DNA of 64,000 nucleotides, taken from Sphingorhabdus pulchriflava (lineage in GTDB: Bacteria > Pseudomonadota > Alphaproteobacteria > Sphingomonadales > Sphingomonadaceae). The stretch's first letter is position 1, and each line of letters begins with the position of its first letter. The notes below the pieces were generated by a model, which did no database searches, was not told the origin of the DNA, and saw only the letters and a program-made list of their open reading frames with translations. Of this stretch, positions 9,472 to 18,422 are shown piece by piece. The stretch lies in assembly GCF_003367235.1 (NCBI RefSeq), contig NZ_QRGP01000001.1, positions 186,001-250,000 of the forward strand. The letters run 5' to 3'. The position numbers and the translations under genes are program-made.

Positions 9472-9505
9472 GGGCAGCTTCCTCCTATCGGGGAAAGCTG
9501 CCCAT
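9470..9505 (-). promoter_or_regulatory. Hairpin enclosing the rhodanese ribosome binding site
   Basis: Arms 9470-9480 and 9495-9505 are an 11-bp perfect inverted repeat (ATGGGCAGCTT / AAGCTGCCCAT) with a 14-nt loop. On the minus-strand mRNA the AGGAGG ribosome site lies in the loop, and the A and U of the start codon pair in the stem. This layout could control translation initiation. It could also be the end of the DUF885 transcript, but there is no U-tract. Confidence 0.45.
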
Positions 9506-9531
9506 ATGGCGTTTAACGGGTGCTGAACGCG

Positions 9532-11358
9532 TTACTTCTGCGAGGCGATCCAGCCGTCGATCTTCTTCTCAAGCACTGCCAGCGGCAGCGCACCGGTGTT
9601 CAGCACCTGATTGTGGAATTCACGCACGTCAAATTTCGCGCCCAGTTCCTTCTGTGCTTTCGCTTTCAGCTTTTGAATCGTCAGCGCGCCAATCTTATAG
9701 GCCAGCGCCTGACTGGGGATGGCGATATAGCGTTCGACTTCGGCTGTGGCATCGGTGCGGCCCATATCGCTGTTGGCGAGCATATATTCGATCGACTGGT
9801 CACGGGTCCAACCCTTGCTGTGCAGGCCCGTATCGACGACCAACCGCATTGCGCGCAGCATTTCATCGGACAGCGTACCAAAGCGCTGATAGGGGTCCTT
9901 GAACAGCCCCATGTCATAGCCCAGCGTTTCGGCGTACAGCGCCCAGCCCTCGACATAGGCGGTGTTGCCGCCAAAGCGCATGAAGGCGGGAAGTTTTTCG
10001 TTCTCCTGCGCGATACTGATCTGGAAATGGTGCCCCGGTGCGCCTTCGTGCAGATAGAGCGTGGTCATGCCTGAAGTTGTACGACTGGGCAGGTCATAAG
10101 CGTTGAAATAGAAGGTGCCGGGGCGTGAGCCGTCGGGTGTACCTTGCTGATAGCTACCGCCAGCCTCATATTTCTCACGAAACTCTTCATAGGGTTTGAT
10201 TTCAAGCGGCGCCTTGGGGAGATATTTGAACTGGCTTGAGATGACGGCATCGACCTGCTTGCCGATGTCATAATAGCCTTGGGTCAGCGCCTCGCGGCTT
10301 TCCTTCTTGAACTTCGGGTCGGTACGCAGATGTTCGAAGAAATCCTGTAGGCTTCCCTTGAAACCGACCTCGGTCTTGATCTCCTCCATCCCCTTTTTGA
10401 TGCGATCCACTTCGGACAGGCCAAGCTGGTGGATATCGGCAGCCTTCAAGGGAAGGGTGGTCGTCTGCTCGACCATATATTGGTACAGCTTGTCGCCGCC
10501 CTTCATATAAGAAAGGCCAACGCCCTCACGTGCCAGCGGCAGATATTCATCGCGAAGGAAATCGCGCAGCCGCTGGTTGGCCGGATAAAGGCCCTTTTCG
10601 ACCATTTCTTTGTAAGCCACGGTGAGCCGCGCTTTGTCCGCCTCGCTGAAATCCGCCGGGAATTTGGTGACCGGGCCGTAATAGGGCGATTCCTCGGTTT
10701 TCTGCGCCAACTGGGTGTTCAACTGATCGATGACATTGGTGATCGTCAGCTTGGTTTCGAACACGCCCGACGCCATGCCTTCACGGAAACGTCCGATTGA
10801 GGCATCCATCAAGGTGATGAACTCCTTATGGCGCTTCAGGTTGTTCTCATAGTCGGCGACGGTCTTGAAAGGTGCCGCACCCTGTCCGCTTGCGAAGGTC
10901 GGGTAGAAAGTGTGGAAGCCTGCAAAATGGTTGACCGGGCGGACCACGGTCAGATCCATGATTTCTTTCGAGAGACCTTTAAGGGCGTCAAGCTGGTTCT
11001 GCTTGTAGACATCATAGGCGATCTGGCTGGTGGGGTCGAGCTTGGCGCGGTCGATGCTCTCCAGCTTGGCCAGATTGGCTTCGGCTGCCTTGCGTTCGGC
11101 ATCAAAATAGGCGTCGCTGATATAGTCACCCAAACGGTCGGCATAGCGCATGTCGCCACGGAACAGCGCGTTCAGCGGGTTGCGCTTTAGCGTGGCTTCA
11201 TCGTCTTCGGCAAACAGAGCTGCCAATTTTTGCGCTTCGTCGGCCTTTGGCGCGACGGCGGCGCTGTCGGTAGTGGAAGCAAATGCCGAGGTGCTGGTTG
11301 TTACTGCAGCAGCAAAAGCGCAGCCCGCAAGCAGGGCCAAGCGAAGGGATTTCATCAA
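9532..11358 (-). CDS. DUF885 family secreted protein (putative metallopeptidase-like)
   Basis: A 608-residue DUF885 protein with an N-terminal signal peptide (MKSLRLALLAGCAFAAAVTTSTSAFA). The family's conserved block is LHEGAPGHHFQ at about residues 435-445, followed by EGWALYAETLG; the HE..HH plus distal Glu pattern resembles a zinc metallopeptidase site. The enzymatic role is not established for most members. An in-frame ATG one codon earlier is also possible. It lies upstream of and in the same direction as the rhodanese gene, 60 nt apart, so the two may share a transcript. Confidence 0.85.
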   Translation of the reverse strand: MMKSLRLALLAGCAFAAAVTTSTSAFASTTDSAAVAPKADEAQKLAALFAEDDEATLKRNPLNALFRGDMRYADRLGDYISDAYFDAERKAAEANLAKLESIDRAKLDPTSQIAYDVYKQNQLDALKGLSKEIMDLTVVRPVNHFAGFHTFYPTFASGQGAAPFKTVADYENNLKRHKEFITLMDASIGRFREGMASGVFETKLTITNVIDQLNTQLAQKTEESPYYGPVTKFPADFSEADKARLTVAYKEMVEKGLYPANQRLRDFLRDEYLPLAREGVGLSYMKGGDKLYQYMVEQTTTLPLKAADIHQLGLSEVDRIKKGMEEIKTEVGFKGSLQDFFEHLRTDPKFKKESREALTQGYYDIGKQVDAVISSQFKYLPKAPLEIKPYEEFREKYEAGGSYQQGTPDGSRPGTFYFNAYDLPSRTTSGMTTLYLHEGAPGHHFQISIAQENEKLPAFMRFGGNTAYVEGWALYAETLGYDMGLFKDPYQRFGTLSDEMLRAMRLVVDTGLHSKGWTRDQSIEYMLANSDMGRTDATAEVERYIAIPSQALAYKIGALTIQKLKAKAQKELGAKFDVREFHNQVLNTGALPLAVLEKKIDGWIASQK

Positions 11359-11687
11359 ACTTTACTCCAATTTTTCAGCGGCGACATTGGTCGCGACGAC
11401 GATGACCCATTTTCCTTGATGTCAATTCGGCGGACGACAAGCCTGTTTCGACAGACGACGTTAGCCGCGCATGAACGGATAATGATGCGCCCGCCCTTAT
11501 ATTCCGACCCATCGTACCCATATCAGATGCACCCTTGGCCGTAATCACCCGAGCCGAAGGCGTCTCTTTCCGGTCGAATTTTCGCTTGGCGTCCCGAGAC
11601 GGGTACGACCTCACTGTGCTTTGACAGCATGCAATGCACGGCACATGGAAGTGCCACGTTGAGTCCATGTAATTATAGGAGAGTATA
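11359..11687. other. Intergenic region, no gene recognised
   Basis: 329 bp between the DUF885 gene and the 42-residue protein gene. A minus-strand reading frame here is Arg/Ser-rich without family features and I do not accept it. TTGACA at 11621-11626 is a possible -35 element for the small gene, but no convincing -10 follows at the right distance. AGGAGAG just before 11688 is the small gene's ribosome site. Confidence 0.4.
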
Positions 11688-11816
11688 ATGGCTAAAAGTC
11701 AGAAAAGATCTAACCGTGAAGTCCGCAAGCCCAAAACGGAAGTGCCCAAAAAGCAAAATGCGGCGAACATCTCGCTGAAAAATACGGTTACGGGTGTGCT
11801 CGCTTCCAAATCCTGA
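11688..11816 (+). CDS. Small basic protein (42 aa), unknown function
   Basis: ATG at 11688 preceded by AGGAGAG, TGA at 11814-11816. The 42-residue product starts MAKSQKRSNREVRKPKTEVP and ends LKNTVTGVLASKS. It is Lys/Arg/Asn-rich, has no Cys and no membrane segment, and is likely cytosolic and nucleic-acid binding by charge alone. I recall similar very short MAKSQKRSNRE-type proteins in many Proteobacteria, but no function. The good ribosome site and the composition support a real gene. Confidence 0.7.
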   Translation: MAKSQKRSNREVRKPKTEVPKKQNAANISLKNTVTGVLASKS

Positions 11817-11837
11817 TTTCCAGGATTTCGGTTCCAT

Positions 11838-12548
11838 TCATGCCGTGGCGGTATTGAGTTCCAGCCAGTTGTTCTGCCGATACCATTTGGTGATGATATG
11901 CTTGACGCCCTTTTTCACCGGTGTGCCGGTGTGCAGCGATTTGTAGTTCAACGTCCCATCCGGCTTCATGTTATTCCACATCAGCATCGTGCCTGACTGC
12001 GGACGGACACCGATGCCGATATGGGGGAATTCAGTCGCGCCGCCCTCTTCGGGCTCGTTGAGGAAAATCATCGCCGTCCAGCTCCGCTGTCCGCCGCGCG
12101 GGCCTTCATGGTTCCAATAGCTTTGGCCGGGATGGAAGAAATCATGGTGCGCCTTGAATTCCTGTCCGACCTGATAGCGCTGCCCTTGCATCGTTTCAGC
12201 CCAATTATTGTCGATGCCGAGCGTATCGCTCATTCGGGCCTCGACACGGGTAATGTCAGGATCCCAGCGGTTAAGGTGACAGCTGTAACTGGTGCGAAAA
12301 CCAGCTTGTTCGGTGCCCTTGTATAAGGTTGACGGCACGGCATCGGCGTCAATCTTTGAAATCAATATCCCGCAATCGCGTTTCCCAAGAAAGCCCTGAT
12401 ACACATAGACCTGCAGGTCCGGCACTTCGATTCGCTGGACCAGCGGGTTGTTCTCAAGTTTGCGGGTCACAAATGCGCCGATCTTGGCGAGCTTGGCCGG
12501 ATCGTTATTCGGATCGAACTTGGTCGGTTCTTCAAGGTCAGCGGACAC
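11838..12548 (-). CDS. 2OG-Fe(II) oxygenase, prolyl 4-hydroxylase-like
   Basis: A 236-residue Fe(II)/2-oxoglutarate dioxygenase. The metal triad is visible as H134-x-D136 (AHHDFF) and distal H206 (SLHTGTPVKKG), with Lys at about 216 suited to 2-oxoglutarate binding. Other family landmarks are CHLNRWDPDI and TAMIFLNEPEEGGATEFP, as in prolyl 4-hydroxylase alpha-subunit homologues. Substrate unknown. There is no signal peptide, so it is cytosolic. Divergent gap to the RcnB-like gene holds a strong terminator. Confidence 0.88.
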   Translation of the reverse strand: MSADLEEPTKFDPNNDPAKLAKIGAFVTRKLENNPLVQRIEVPDLQVYVYQGFLGKRDCGILISKIDADAVPSTLYKGTEQAGFRTSYSCHLNRWDPDITRVEARMSDTLGIDNNWAETMQGQRYQVGQEFKAHHDFFHPGQSYWNHEGPRGGQRSWTAMIFLNEPEEGGATEFPHIGIGVRPQSGTMLMWNNMKPDGTLNYKSLHTGTPVKKGVKHIITKWYRQNNWLELNTATA

Positions 12549-12641
12549 GCTTGCGCTCCATGCGGGGATGAGTCGCCTGCCTCATAACATGCAAAGCAGT
12601 TGGATTTCGAGGGGTTGTAAAGCTGGCGCGGCGCAAACGAA

Positions 12642-12674
12642 AAGAGCCCGGGGCGGAAGGCACCCCGGGCTCTT
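12642..12674. terminator. Strong 12-bp stem terminator hairpin
   Basis: Arms 12642-12653 and 12663-12674 form a perfect 12-bp stem (AAGAGCCCGGGG / CCCCGGGCTCTT) with a 9-nt loop. It lies just past the 3' end of the minus-strand RcnB-like gene (stop at 12696). An A-run at 12639-12643 on the plus strand gives a U-run in the minus-strand transcript, fitting termination of that gene. Confidence 0.85.
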
Positions 12675-12695
12675 CAACTTCTGGAGGGATCAGGA

Positions 12696-13583
12696 TTACC
12701 AGAAGAAGTCGTGAATTACGTCGACGACATAGCCGTTGCGGACATCGATCAGCAGCACGTCGTCATAATAGCGTACCCAGCGATAGGGGCCGTGCGCAGG
12801 TGGCAGGCGGTAATACCAAGGGTCTGCAATCCAGTAACGGTTCGAGTAAAAGGGCGAGCCTAGATAGATACCGATGCTGAAGCGGCGATACCGGTCGTAA
12901 CGGTTGGGCGCATAATAGCGGCCGGGCCGGTAATAGCTGCGATAGCGTTCGCGGTGCTCGCGCCAATCATAGCGCCGATCGCTCCGCCAGCTGCGGTCCC
13001 AGCGGTCATTGTCGCGTCGGTCATACCGGCGGCTGTCGCTTGAACGGCGATCGTCATCACGACGGCCTTCCCAGCGGCGGCTGTCATCGCGGCGGTCATC
13101 CCGGCTATTGTCGTAGTCGCGGCGTCTATCCCAGCGGCCATCGTTGCGGTTGTCGTCATCCCGACCGCTCCAACGGCGGCTGTCATCGTCACGGTTGCGT
13201 TGGCGGTTGTCATCGCCCCGACGGCCCTCTTCGCCACGGTTCCATTGCTGGCCTTGCGGCTGCTGTTGCTGCGAATGATTCCAGTTTCCGCGCCGGTCGT
13301 CACGCCGCTCCTCACGCCGGTCTTCGCGACGCTCGTAGCGCTGTCCGTCCTGTGGTGAGCGTTCAACGCGTTGTGAACGCTGCTCGTCGCGTCCGGCGCT
13401 ATCGTCGCGATTGACCGCGCCTTGTCCGCGCACCCATTCGCCCTTGCGCTTTTCACCGCGCTCAAAATTGGATGTGTTGCCCGATGCCGATATTGCGGCA
13501 CCAGCTTGTGCAGGCTGGGCTGCGTAAGCGGCGGGTGAAAGCGCGATTGTCGAGACAATGCCTATCAAGAATATTTTCTTCAT
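12696..13583 (-). CDS. RcnB-like periplasmic protein with Arg/Asp-rich repeats
   Basis: A 295-residue protein with signal peptide MKKIFLIGIVSTIALSPAAYA. The start is the ATG at 13583 rather than the upstream in-frame one. The central ~150 residues are low-complexity R/D/W/Q repeats (RRDDRRDDSRRWEGRRDDDR and similar), and the C-terminus has the RcnB-type YRLPPAHGPYRWVRYYDDVLLIDVRNGYVVDVI segment broken across about residues 260-290. RcnB in E. coli is a periplasmic protein linked to Ni/Co export; that function is not proven for the expanded alphaproteobacterial homologues. The highly charged repeat region suggests a disordered, possibly ion- or cell-wall-binding segment. Confidence 0.75.
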   Translation of the reverse strand: MKKIFLIGIVSTIALSPAAYAAQPAQAGAAISASGNTSNFERGEKRKGEWVRGQGAVNRDDSAGRDEQRSQRVERSPQDGQRYERREDRREERRDDRRGNWNHSQQQQPQGQQWNRGEEGRRGDDNRQRNRDDDSRRWSGRDDDNRNDGRWDRRRDYDNSRDDRRDDSRRWEGRRDDDRRSSDSRRYDRRDNDRWDRSWRSDRRYDWREHRERYRSYYRPGRYYAPNRYDRYRRFSIGIYLGSPFYSNRYWIADPWYYRLPPAHGPYRWVRYYDDVLLIDVRNGYVVDVIHDFFW

Positions 13584-13712
13584 CGTTGGTCCCCGATGCG
13601 GGATTGGCACTGCGCCGCTCCGTTGAAGCCCTTATCCCCGATTTAGGCTGTCACGAGGCTGAATGGGGCTGTAATGTTCAGGAAAGGTGCGATTTAGATG
13701 AACGACTGGATT

Positions 13713-14420
13713 TCAGCCAATTTCCTCAAACGCGATGTCTAGGATGGGGAAGTCTTCCCAGCCGTTGAAATCAAAATGCCACCATTCGTTCGAAATTCCC
13801 CGAAACCCTTGCGCCTCCATCCAGCGTTCGAGTCGCACGCGATTCGCGATTGCTTCGGGTGCGGCCGCCATGAAGTCGCGGTGCGCGCGCTGAGTGAATT
13901 CGTCATAGCCGCTGGGCATTTCGACCAGTTCACCCGTTTCAAGCTGATGCAGCGACAGATCGACCGCGCAGCCGCGGTTGTGCTTCGATCCCTTTTTGGG
14001 GTTGGCGACATAGTTGCGTTGTGGCCCGGGCGGTGTTGCATCCCACAAGGCTTTGGTGATGCGCCAGGGCCGGTAGGCATCGAAGATGGTCAGACCATAG
14101 CCTTCAGCCGCCGCCACCTTTTGCGCCCGCGCCAGAGCTTCGGCTGCGGACCGGACAAGGAAGGCGCGTGGCTGATCATATAGTTGGCGACCGGTGAAGT
14201 TATTGGCTGTGGCGTAGCGGATGTCGAGACGGATGCTCGGGTCGAGTTGGGTCAACTCAACCAACTCCCCTTGTCCCGCCAGAGCTGGTGTGTTCAACGG
14301 TTGGGCCGGAGGAGCAATTTTCTCGCTGCGGTCGCAGGCAAGCAACGGCGCTATCATTGCGCCAGCGACAAAATACCGCCGGTTCAGCTTTCCTGCCGCG
14401 CCAACCACTCTTCGAGCCAC
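13713..14420 (-). CDS. ddpX: D-Ala-D-Ala dipeptidase, VanX/DdpX (M15D) family lipoprotein
   Basis: Zinc dipeptidase that splits D-Ala-D-Ala. Zinc ligands are H147 and D154 ([13 protein letters not shown]) and H215, with catalytic E212 in NEWWHFDF and R117 in DAYRPWR. The N-terminus [17 protein letters not shown] has twin arginines, a hydrophobic core and a lipobox Cys29, so this is likely an exported lipoprotein, perhaps a Tat substrate. The start at 14420 overlaps accC by 37 bp on the same strand. A role in murein recycling is more likely than vancomycin resistance, as there are no vanH/vanA genes nearby. Confidence 0.88.
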   Translation of the reverse strand: MARRVVGAAGKLNRRYFVAGAMIAPLLACDRSEKIAPPAQPLNTPALAGQGELVELTQLDPSIRLDIRYATANNFTGRQLYDQPRAFLVRSAAEALARAQKVAAAEGYGLTIFDAYRPWRITKALWDATPPGPQRNYVANPKKGSKHNRGCAVDLSLHQLETGELVEMPSGYDEFTQRAHRDFMAAAPEAIANRVRLERWMEAQGFRGISNEWWHFDFNGWEDFPILDIAFEEIG

Positions 14421-15733
14421 TTGATCGTATAGTCACCATTGATGACGTCCGGATCGCGCAAAAGCGCCTGGTGCAGCGGAATGTTGGTCTTGATATCGGT
14501 AATTACCATTTCCTCAAGCGCGCGGCGCATGCGCATCATGCAGCTTTCGCGTGTGCGACCGTAAACGATCAGCTTGGCGATCATGCTGTCATAATAGGGC
14601 GGGACGCTATAGCCCGAATACATGCCGCTATCGACGCGCACATGCATGCCGCCTGCGGCGTGATAATGGCCGATCTTGCCGGGGGATGGCACGAAGGTGC
14701 GGGCATCCTCGGCATTGATCCGGCATTCCATCGAATGGCCGCGGAATTCGAGCATCTCCTGCGTCACCGAAAGCCCGCGGCCTTCAGCCACCCGAATCTG
14801 TTCGCGGACAAGGTCAAATCCGGTTATCATCTCGGTCACCGGATGCTCGACCTGAATGCGCGTATTCATTTCGATGAAATAGAATTCGCCATTTTCCCAT
14901 AGAAACTCGATCGTGCCGGCGCCTCGATAGCCCATGCCGGCCATCGCCTTGGCAACGATATCGCCCATGCGCGCGCGTTCTTCGGCGGAGATGACGGGTG
15001 AGGGCGCTTCCTCGAGCACCTTCTGGTGGCGGCGTTGCAGCGAGCAGTCGCGTTCACCCAGATGGATGGCGGTACCCTCTCCATCGCCGAAAACCTGAAA
15101 CTCGATATGGCGCGGGTTGCCGAGATATTTTTCGATATAGACGGTCGCATCGCCGAACGCGGCCTTGGCTTCGCTGCCTGCCTGCTGGATCAGTGTTTCC
15201 AATTCATCGGGGCTGTTGCACACTTTCATGCCGCGCCCGCCGCCGCCGGATGCGGCCTTGATAATGACCGGATAGCCGACTTCTTCGGCAATCTTTTTGG
15301 CTTCGGTAATTTCGGAAACCGCGCCTTCGGATCCGGGAACCAGCGGGAGGCCAAGCTCACCCGCTGTCTTTTTCGCCATCACCTTGTCGCCCATTGTGCG
15401 GATGTGTTCGGGCTTGGGGCCGATGAAGGCGATGCCGTGACTCTCGACGATTTCGGCAAATTGGGCGTTTTCCGAGAGAAAGCCATAGCCGGGGTGGATC
15501 GCATCGGCATGGCTGATCTCGGCCGCCGAAATGATCGCCGGGATGTTGAGATAGCTGTCCTTCGCTGCGGGCGGGCCGATGCAGATGGCTTCATCGGCGA
15601 GGCGGACATGCATCGCGTCGGCATCAGCGGTGGAGTGAACGGCAACAGTCTTGATGCCCATTTCATGCGCCGCACGGTGGATACGCAAAGCGATTTCGCC
15701 GCGATTGGCGATCAGGATTTTTTCGATACCCAT
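14384..15733 (-). CDS. accC: Acetyl-CoA carboxylase, biotin carboxylase subunit
   Basis: ATP-grasp biotin carboxylase of 449 residues that carboxylates biotin on AccB using bicarbonate. Visible: N-terminal [18 protein letters not shown], the ATP-binding glycine-rich loop [14 protein letters not shown], the catalytic region YIEMNTR-like segment [20 protein letters not shown], and [15 protein letters not shown]. It starts 7 nt after accB, as in most proteobacteria. Cytosolic, first committed step of fatty acid synthesis. Confidence 0.97.
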   Translation of the reverse strand: MGIEKILIANRGEIALRIHRAAHEMGIKTVAVHSTADADAMHVRLADEAICIGPPAAKDSYLNIPAIISAAEISHADAIHPGYGFLSENAQFAEIVESHGIAFIGPKPEHIRTMGDKVMAKKTAGELGLPLVPGSEGAVSEITEAKKIAEEVGYPVIIKAASGGGGRGMKVCNSPDELETLIQQAGSEAKAAFGDATVYIEKYLGNPRHIEFQVFGDGEGTAIHLGERDCSLQRRHQKVLEEAPSPVISAEERARMGDIVAKAMAGMGYRGAGTIEFLWENGEFYFIEMNTRIQVEHPVTEMITGFDLVREQIRVAEGRGLSVTQEMLEFRGHSMECRINAEDARTFVPSPGKIGHYHAAGGMHVRVDSGMYSGYSVPPYYDSMIAKLIVYGRTRESCMMRMRRALEEMVITDIKTNIPLHQALLRDPDVINGDYTIKWLEEWLARQES

Positions 15734-15740
15734 CGGTAGA

Positions 15741-16202
15741 TTACTCGATAACCATCAGGGGCTGGTCGAACTCGACCGGCTGGCCGCTTTCAACGAAGAT
15801 TGCCTTGACTGTGCCGCCATTGGGCGCGGTAATCGGGTTCATCACCTTCATCGCCTCGACGATCAGCAGGGTGTCGCCCGCGGACACCTTGTCGCCGACG
15901 CTGACAAAGGCCGGTGCGCCCGGCTCTGGCGTCAGATAGGCGGTGCCGACCATCGGCGATTTGACCGCATTGGCGGGTACAGCAGGAGCTGCTGCTTCGG
16001 CTGGGGCCGCGGGTGCTGCGACAGCGACCGGTGCAGCAACGGTAACCGGGGCTGCAGCAACCGCGTTGATCGTGCGCGCCACCTTAATCTTGCGATCACC
16101 ATCTTCGACCTCGATTTCGCTGAGGCCCGTGTCGTTGAGCAACTCGGCCAGTTCGCGCACCAATTTGGTATCGACCTGCATCCCGCCGGTTTTGCCGTTC
16201 AT
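15741..16202 (-). CDS. accB: Acetyl-CoA carboxylase biotin carboxyl carrier protein
   Basis: A 153-residue carrier. The biotinylated lysine is K119 in VEAMKVMNP. The N-terminal domain (residues 1-45) is followed by an Ala/Pro/Val-rich flexible linker (about 48-80) and the lipoyl-like biotinyl domain (about 82-153). It precedes accC by 7 nt and follows aroQ by 37 nt, an aroQ-accB-accC order common in Proteobacteria. Confidence 0.97.
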   Translation of the reverse strand: MNGKTGGMQVDTKLVRELAELLNDTGLSEIEVEDGDRKIKVARTINAVAAAPVTVAAPVAVAAPAAPAEAAAPAVPANAVKSPMVGTAYLTPEPGAPAFVSVGDKVSAGDTLLIVEAMKVMNPITAPNGGTVKAIFVESGQPVEFDQPLMVIE

Positions 16203-16239
16203 GTAAATTCTCCGTTTGACCCTGTTGGGGCCGCTTTAA

Positions 16240-16680
16240 TCAGAGACGCGCCGCCGCGTCCAGCGCCAGTTCATAGCTTTTTGCGCCATGCCCTGCAAAA
16301 CAACTGTGCGCAGCCATACCGACATAGCTGATATGCCGGAATGGTTCGCGTTTCATGGGGTCAGAAAGATGCACCTCGATCACCGGTACCTTGATCGATT
16401 TTATCGCGTCGTGGAGCGCGATGGACGTGTGGGTGTAGGCACCTGCGTTTAGCAGGACCGCTTTCGCACTCTCGGCCTGCGCCTCGTGCAGCCAGTCGAC
16501 CAGATGGCCTTCATGGTTGGATTGGCGGAAATCGATCTCCAGCCCCAACTCGTGCGCCTGATCGTCAAGCCGACCTGCGATATCGTCCAGCGTATCGGTG
16601 CCGTAAATCTCCGGCTCTCTTGTGCCGAGCAGGTTGAGATTGGGGCCATTGAGGACGTAGATGAGGGGTGCGTCAGCCAA
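16240..16680 (-). CDS. aroQ: 3-dehydroquinate dehydratase, type II
   Basis: Shikimate pathway enzyme, 146 residues, forming a dodecamer in known members. The signature [17 protein letters not shown] (about 11-27) contains the active-site Arg and Tyr. [15 protein letters not shown] and [18 protein letters not shown] carry the substrate-binding Asn, His and Ser residues. First gene of the aroQ-accB-accC run; divergent from thiS, with 77 bp between the start codons. Confidence 0.96.
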   Translation of the reverse strand: MADAPLIYVLNGPNLNLLGTREPEIYGTDTLDDIAGRLDDQAHELGLEIDFRQSNHEGHLVDWLHEAQAESAKAVLLNAGAYTHTSIALHDAIKSIKVPVIEVHLSDPMKREPFRHISYVGMAAHSCFAGHGAKSYELALDAAARL

Positions 16681-16757
16681 GGCGTTTTCCCGTCGTTAGT
16701 ATTGCCTAAAGTTGCTGTCGGCTCCTATATGTGGCTGACAGCAAAAAGCGAGACAAA

Positions 16758-16985
16758 ATGACCGATACCGCCACCCTTTCGATGATCGCTATCACCATCA
16801 ACGGTGAACCGCGCCGTGTGTCGGCTGGACTATCGGTTGCGGGGCTGGTCGCTGAACTTGGCCTCAATCCCAAAAAGGTCGCGGTCGAACGCAATTTGGA
16901 GATTGTCCCGCGCTCGAGACATGGCGAGGTGATGATCGCCGACGGTGACCAGTTGGAGATTGTCCACTTTGTCGGCGGCGGCTAA
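16758..16985 (+). CDS. thiS: Sulfur carrier protein ThiS
   Basis: About 75 residues, ubiquitin-like fold, ending in the required Gly-Gly (HFVGGG) that is thiocarboxylated to donate sulfur for the thiazole ring. INGEPRRV near the N-terminus and [19 protein letters not shown] are typical. I chose the ATG at 16758; ATG at 16782 ([10 protein letters not shown]) is equally plausible and gives 67 residues. The next gene is thiG, 10 nt downstream. Confidence 0.92.
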   Translation: MTDTATLSMIAITINGEPRRVSAGLSVAGLVAELGLNPKKVAVERNLEIVPRSRHGEVMIADGDQLEIVHFVGGG

Positions 16986-16995
16986 GGGCCTGCCC

Positions 16996-17772
16996 ATGAG
17001 CACCAATGACAGCTGGACCGTTGCCGGTCGCACCTTCACCTCGCGCCTGATTGTCGGAACCGGCAAATATAAGGATTTTGAACAGAACGCCGCGGCGCTG
17101 GTCGCCTCGGGTGCAGAAATCATCACGGTTGCCGTGCGCCGGGTCAATGTGGCCAACCCTGATGCGCCGATGCTGACCGACTATATCGATCCGAAGAAAT
17201 ACACCTATCTGCCTAATACCGCCGGTTGCTTTACCGCCGACGAAGCAATCCGCACCTTGCGGCTGGCGCGCGAGGCAGGTGGCTGGGATCTTGTAAAGCT
17301 CGAAGTGCTCGGTGAAGCCAGGACACTCTATCCTGACATGCGCGAAACGCTGCGCGCAACCGAGATATTGGCCAAGGAAGGCTTTCTGCCGATGGTCTAT
17401 TGTGTCGATGATCCGATAGCGGCGAAGCAATTGGAGGATGCAGGTGCGGTTGCGGTGATGCCGTTGGGTGCACCCATCGGCTCAGGTCTGGGTATCCAGA
17501 ATCGCGTCACGATTCGTCTGATCGTTGAGGGCGCGAAAGTTCCGGTGCTGGTCGATGCAGGTGTCGGCACCGCTTCGGATGCAGCTGTCGGGATGGAACT
17601 GGGTTGCGATGGCATTTTGATGAACACCGCCATTGCCGAAGCCAAGGATCCGATCCGCATGGCGCGTGCGATGAAACTGGCCGTCGAGGCTGGTCGTGAA
17701 GCCTATCTGGCCGGTCGCATGGGCCGTCGCATGTATGCGGACCCGTCGAGCCCATTAGCCGGCCTTATCTGA
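16996..17772 (+). CDS. thiG: Thiazole synthase ThiG
   Basis: A 258-residue TIM-barrel enzyme that builds the thiamine thiazole phosphate from deoxyxylulose phosphate, a glycine-derived imine and ThiS-thiocarboxylate. Recognisable blocks: [38 protein letters not shown] (catalytic Lys region), [13 protein letters not shown] and [23 protein letters not shown] at 16996 was chosen over the upstream in-frame codon that would overlap thiS. A thiO/thiC partner is not in the window. Confidence 0.96.
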   Translation: MSTNDSWTVAGRTFTSRLIVGTGKYKDFEQNAAALVASGAEIITVAVRRVNVANPDAPMLTDYIDPKKYTYLPNTAGCFTADEAIRTLRLAREAGGWDLVKLEVLGEARTLYPDMRETLRATEILAKEGFLPMVYCVDDPIAAKQLEDAGAVAVMPLGAPIGSGLGIQNRVTIRLIVEGAKVPVLVDAGVGTASDAAVGMELGCDGILMNTAIAEAKDPIRMARAMKLAVEAGREAYLAGRMGRRMYADPSSPLAGLI

Positions 17773-17783
17773 GGTGAACATAA

Positions 17784-17797
17784 ACTACAGCTGTAGT
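17784..17797. repeat. Perfect 14-bp palindrome after thiG
   Basis: ACTACAGCTGTAGT is a perfect 14-bp palindrome 12 bp past the thiG stop, immediately followed by GTCGTTAGCCGACGAC, itself partly symmetric. Possible operator for the UrcA-family gene 250 bp downstream, or a weak terminator without U-tract. Confidence 0.3.
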
Positions 17798-18048
17798 CGT
17801 TAGCCGACGACCAATTGCGCAAAAGTGCTGTTGGTCGGACGACGCTGCGCGTTCGTCATGTCATTTGTCGACTTGTAAAACATTTCGCGGCGCCCGTCGA
17901 AGCGCGCGTGAACGACGAGAGCAAACGCCCTATTTCAGACGGGCAGGCCGGATGGATATTGCTCCCCAGCGTTGACCTTTTCGGCCTGCACCCCCTCCCA
18001 AAGGGCCCGTAGAAAATATGGAGAGGCCCGCAACTACAGGAGCCTGTC

Positions 18049-18372
18049 ATGGCTAAAAAAACCGGCTTAACCCTGTTGCCACTGCTTGCAGCGGCCAGTC
18101 TCACTAGCACACTTGCTTTCGCGTCTACGACGGAACGAACGATAGAGGTGCACCACACCGACCTCGACCTGTCGACCGAAACCGGCCAGGCCAAATTCAA
18201 GCAGCGCGTCATGCGCGCCGTGCGCAATGTGTGCGCATTCCCACCTGCGAAAACGATCGCTGATTATAATGATCAAAAGCAGTGCCAAACGCGCGCAAAA
18301 ACCACCGCCATGCGACAAGCGGCTCAAACCATAGCGCGGAACGGCGGACAGGTGAAAGTCGCCCTCGATTAA
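18049..18372 (+). CDS. UrcA family protein
   Basis: A 107-residue exported protein: signal peptide MAKKTGLTLLPLLAAASLTSTLAFA, then VHHTDLDLSTETGQAKFKQRVMRA and a conserved pair of Cys (NVCAFPP and QKQCQTRA). This matches the UrcA family, small periplasmic proteins of Sphingomonadales and Caulobacterales with no known function. The preceding 276 bp hold no gene I can support. It is followed by a convergent terminator shared with the LytTR regulator. Confidence 0.8.
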   Translation: MAKKTGLTLLPLLAAASLTSTLAFASTTERTIEVHHTDLDLSTETGQAKFKQRVMRAVRNVCAFPPAKTIADYNDQKQCQTRAKTTAMRQAAQTIARNGGQVKVALD

Positions 18373-18392
18373 ACATCAAATAAAGCCATCAA

Positions 18393-18422
18393 GGCGGGGG
18401 AAGCTTTGGCTATTTCCCCGCC
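18393..18422. terminator. Convergent terminator between UrcA and LytTR genes
   Basis: GGCGGGGGAA (18393-18402) pairs with TTTCCCCGCC (18413-18422), one mismatch, 10-nt loop. The right arm covers the last codons of the LytTR gene. Likely acts on the plus-strand transcript; U-tract is poor in both directions. Confidence 0.5.

Noticed and set aside
11375-11668. Minus-strand 97-aa frame
   Set aside because: Arg/Ser-rich with no ribosome site or family; probably non-coding intergenic sequence.
13040-13414. Plus-strand His/Gly/Cys-rich frame (124 aa)
   Set aside because: Mirror of the Arg/Asp repeat region of the RcnB-like gene.
17773-18048. 65-aa plus-strand frame at 17815
   Set aside because: No ribosome site or recognisable composition; treated as non-coding.
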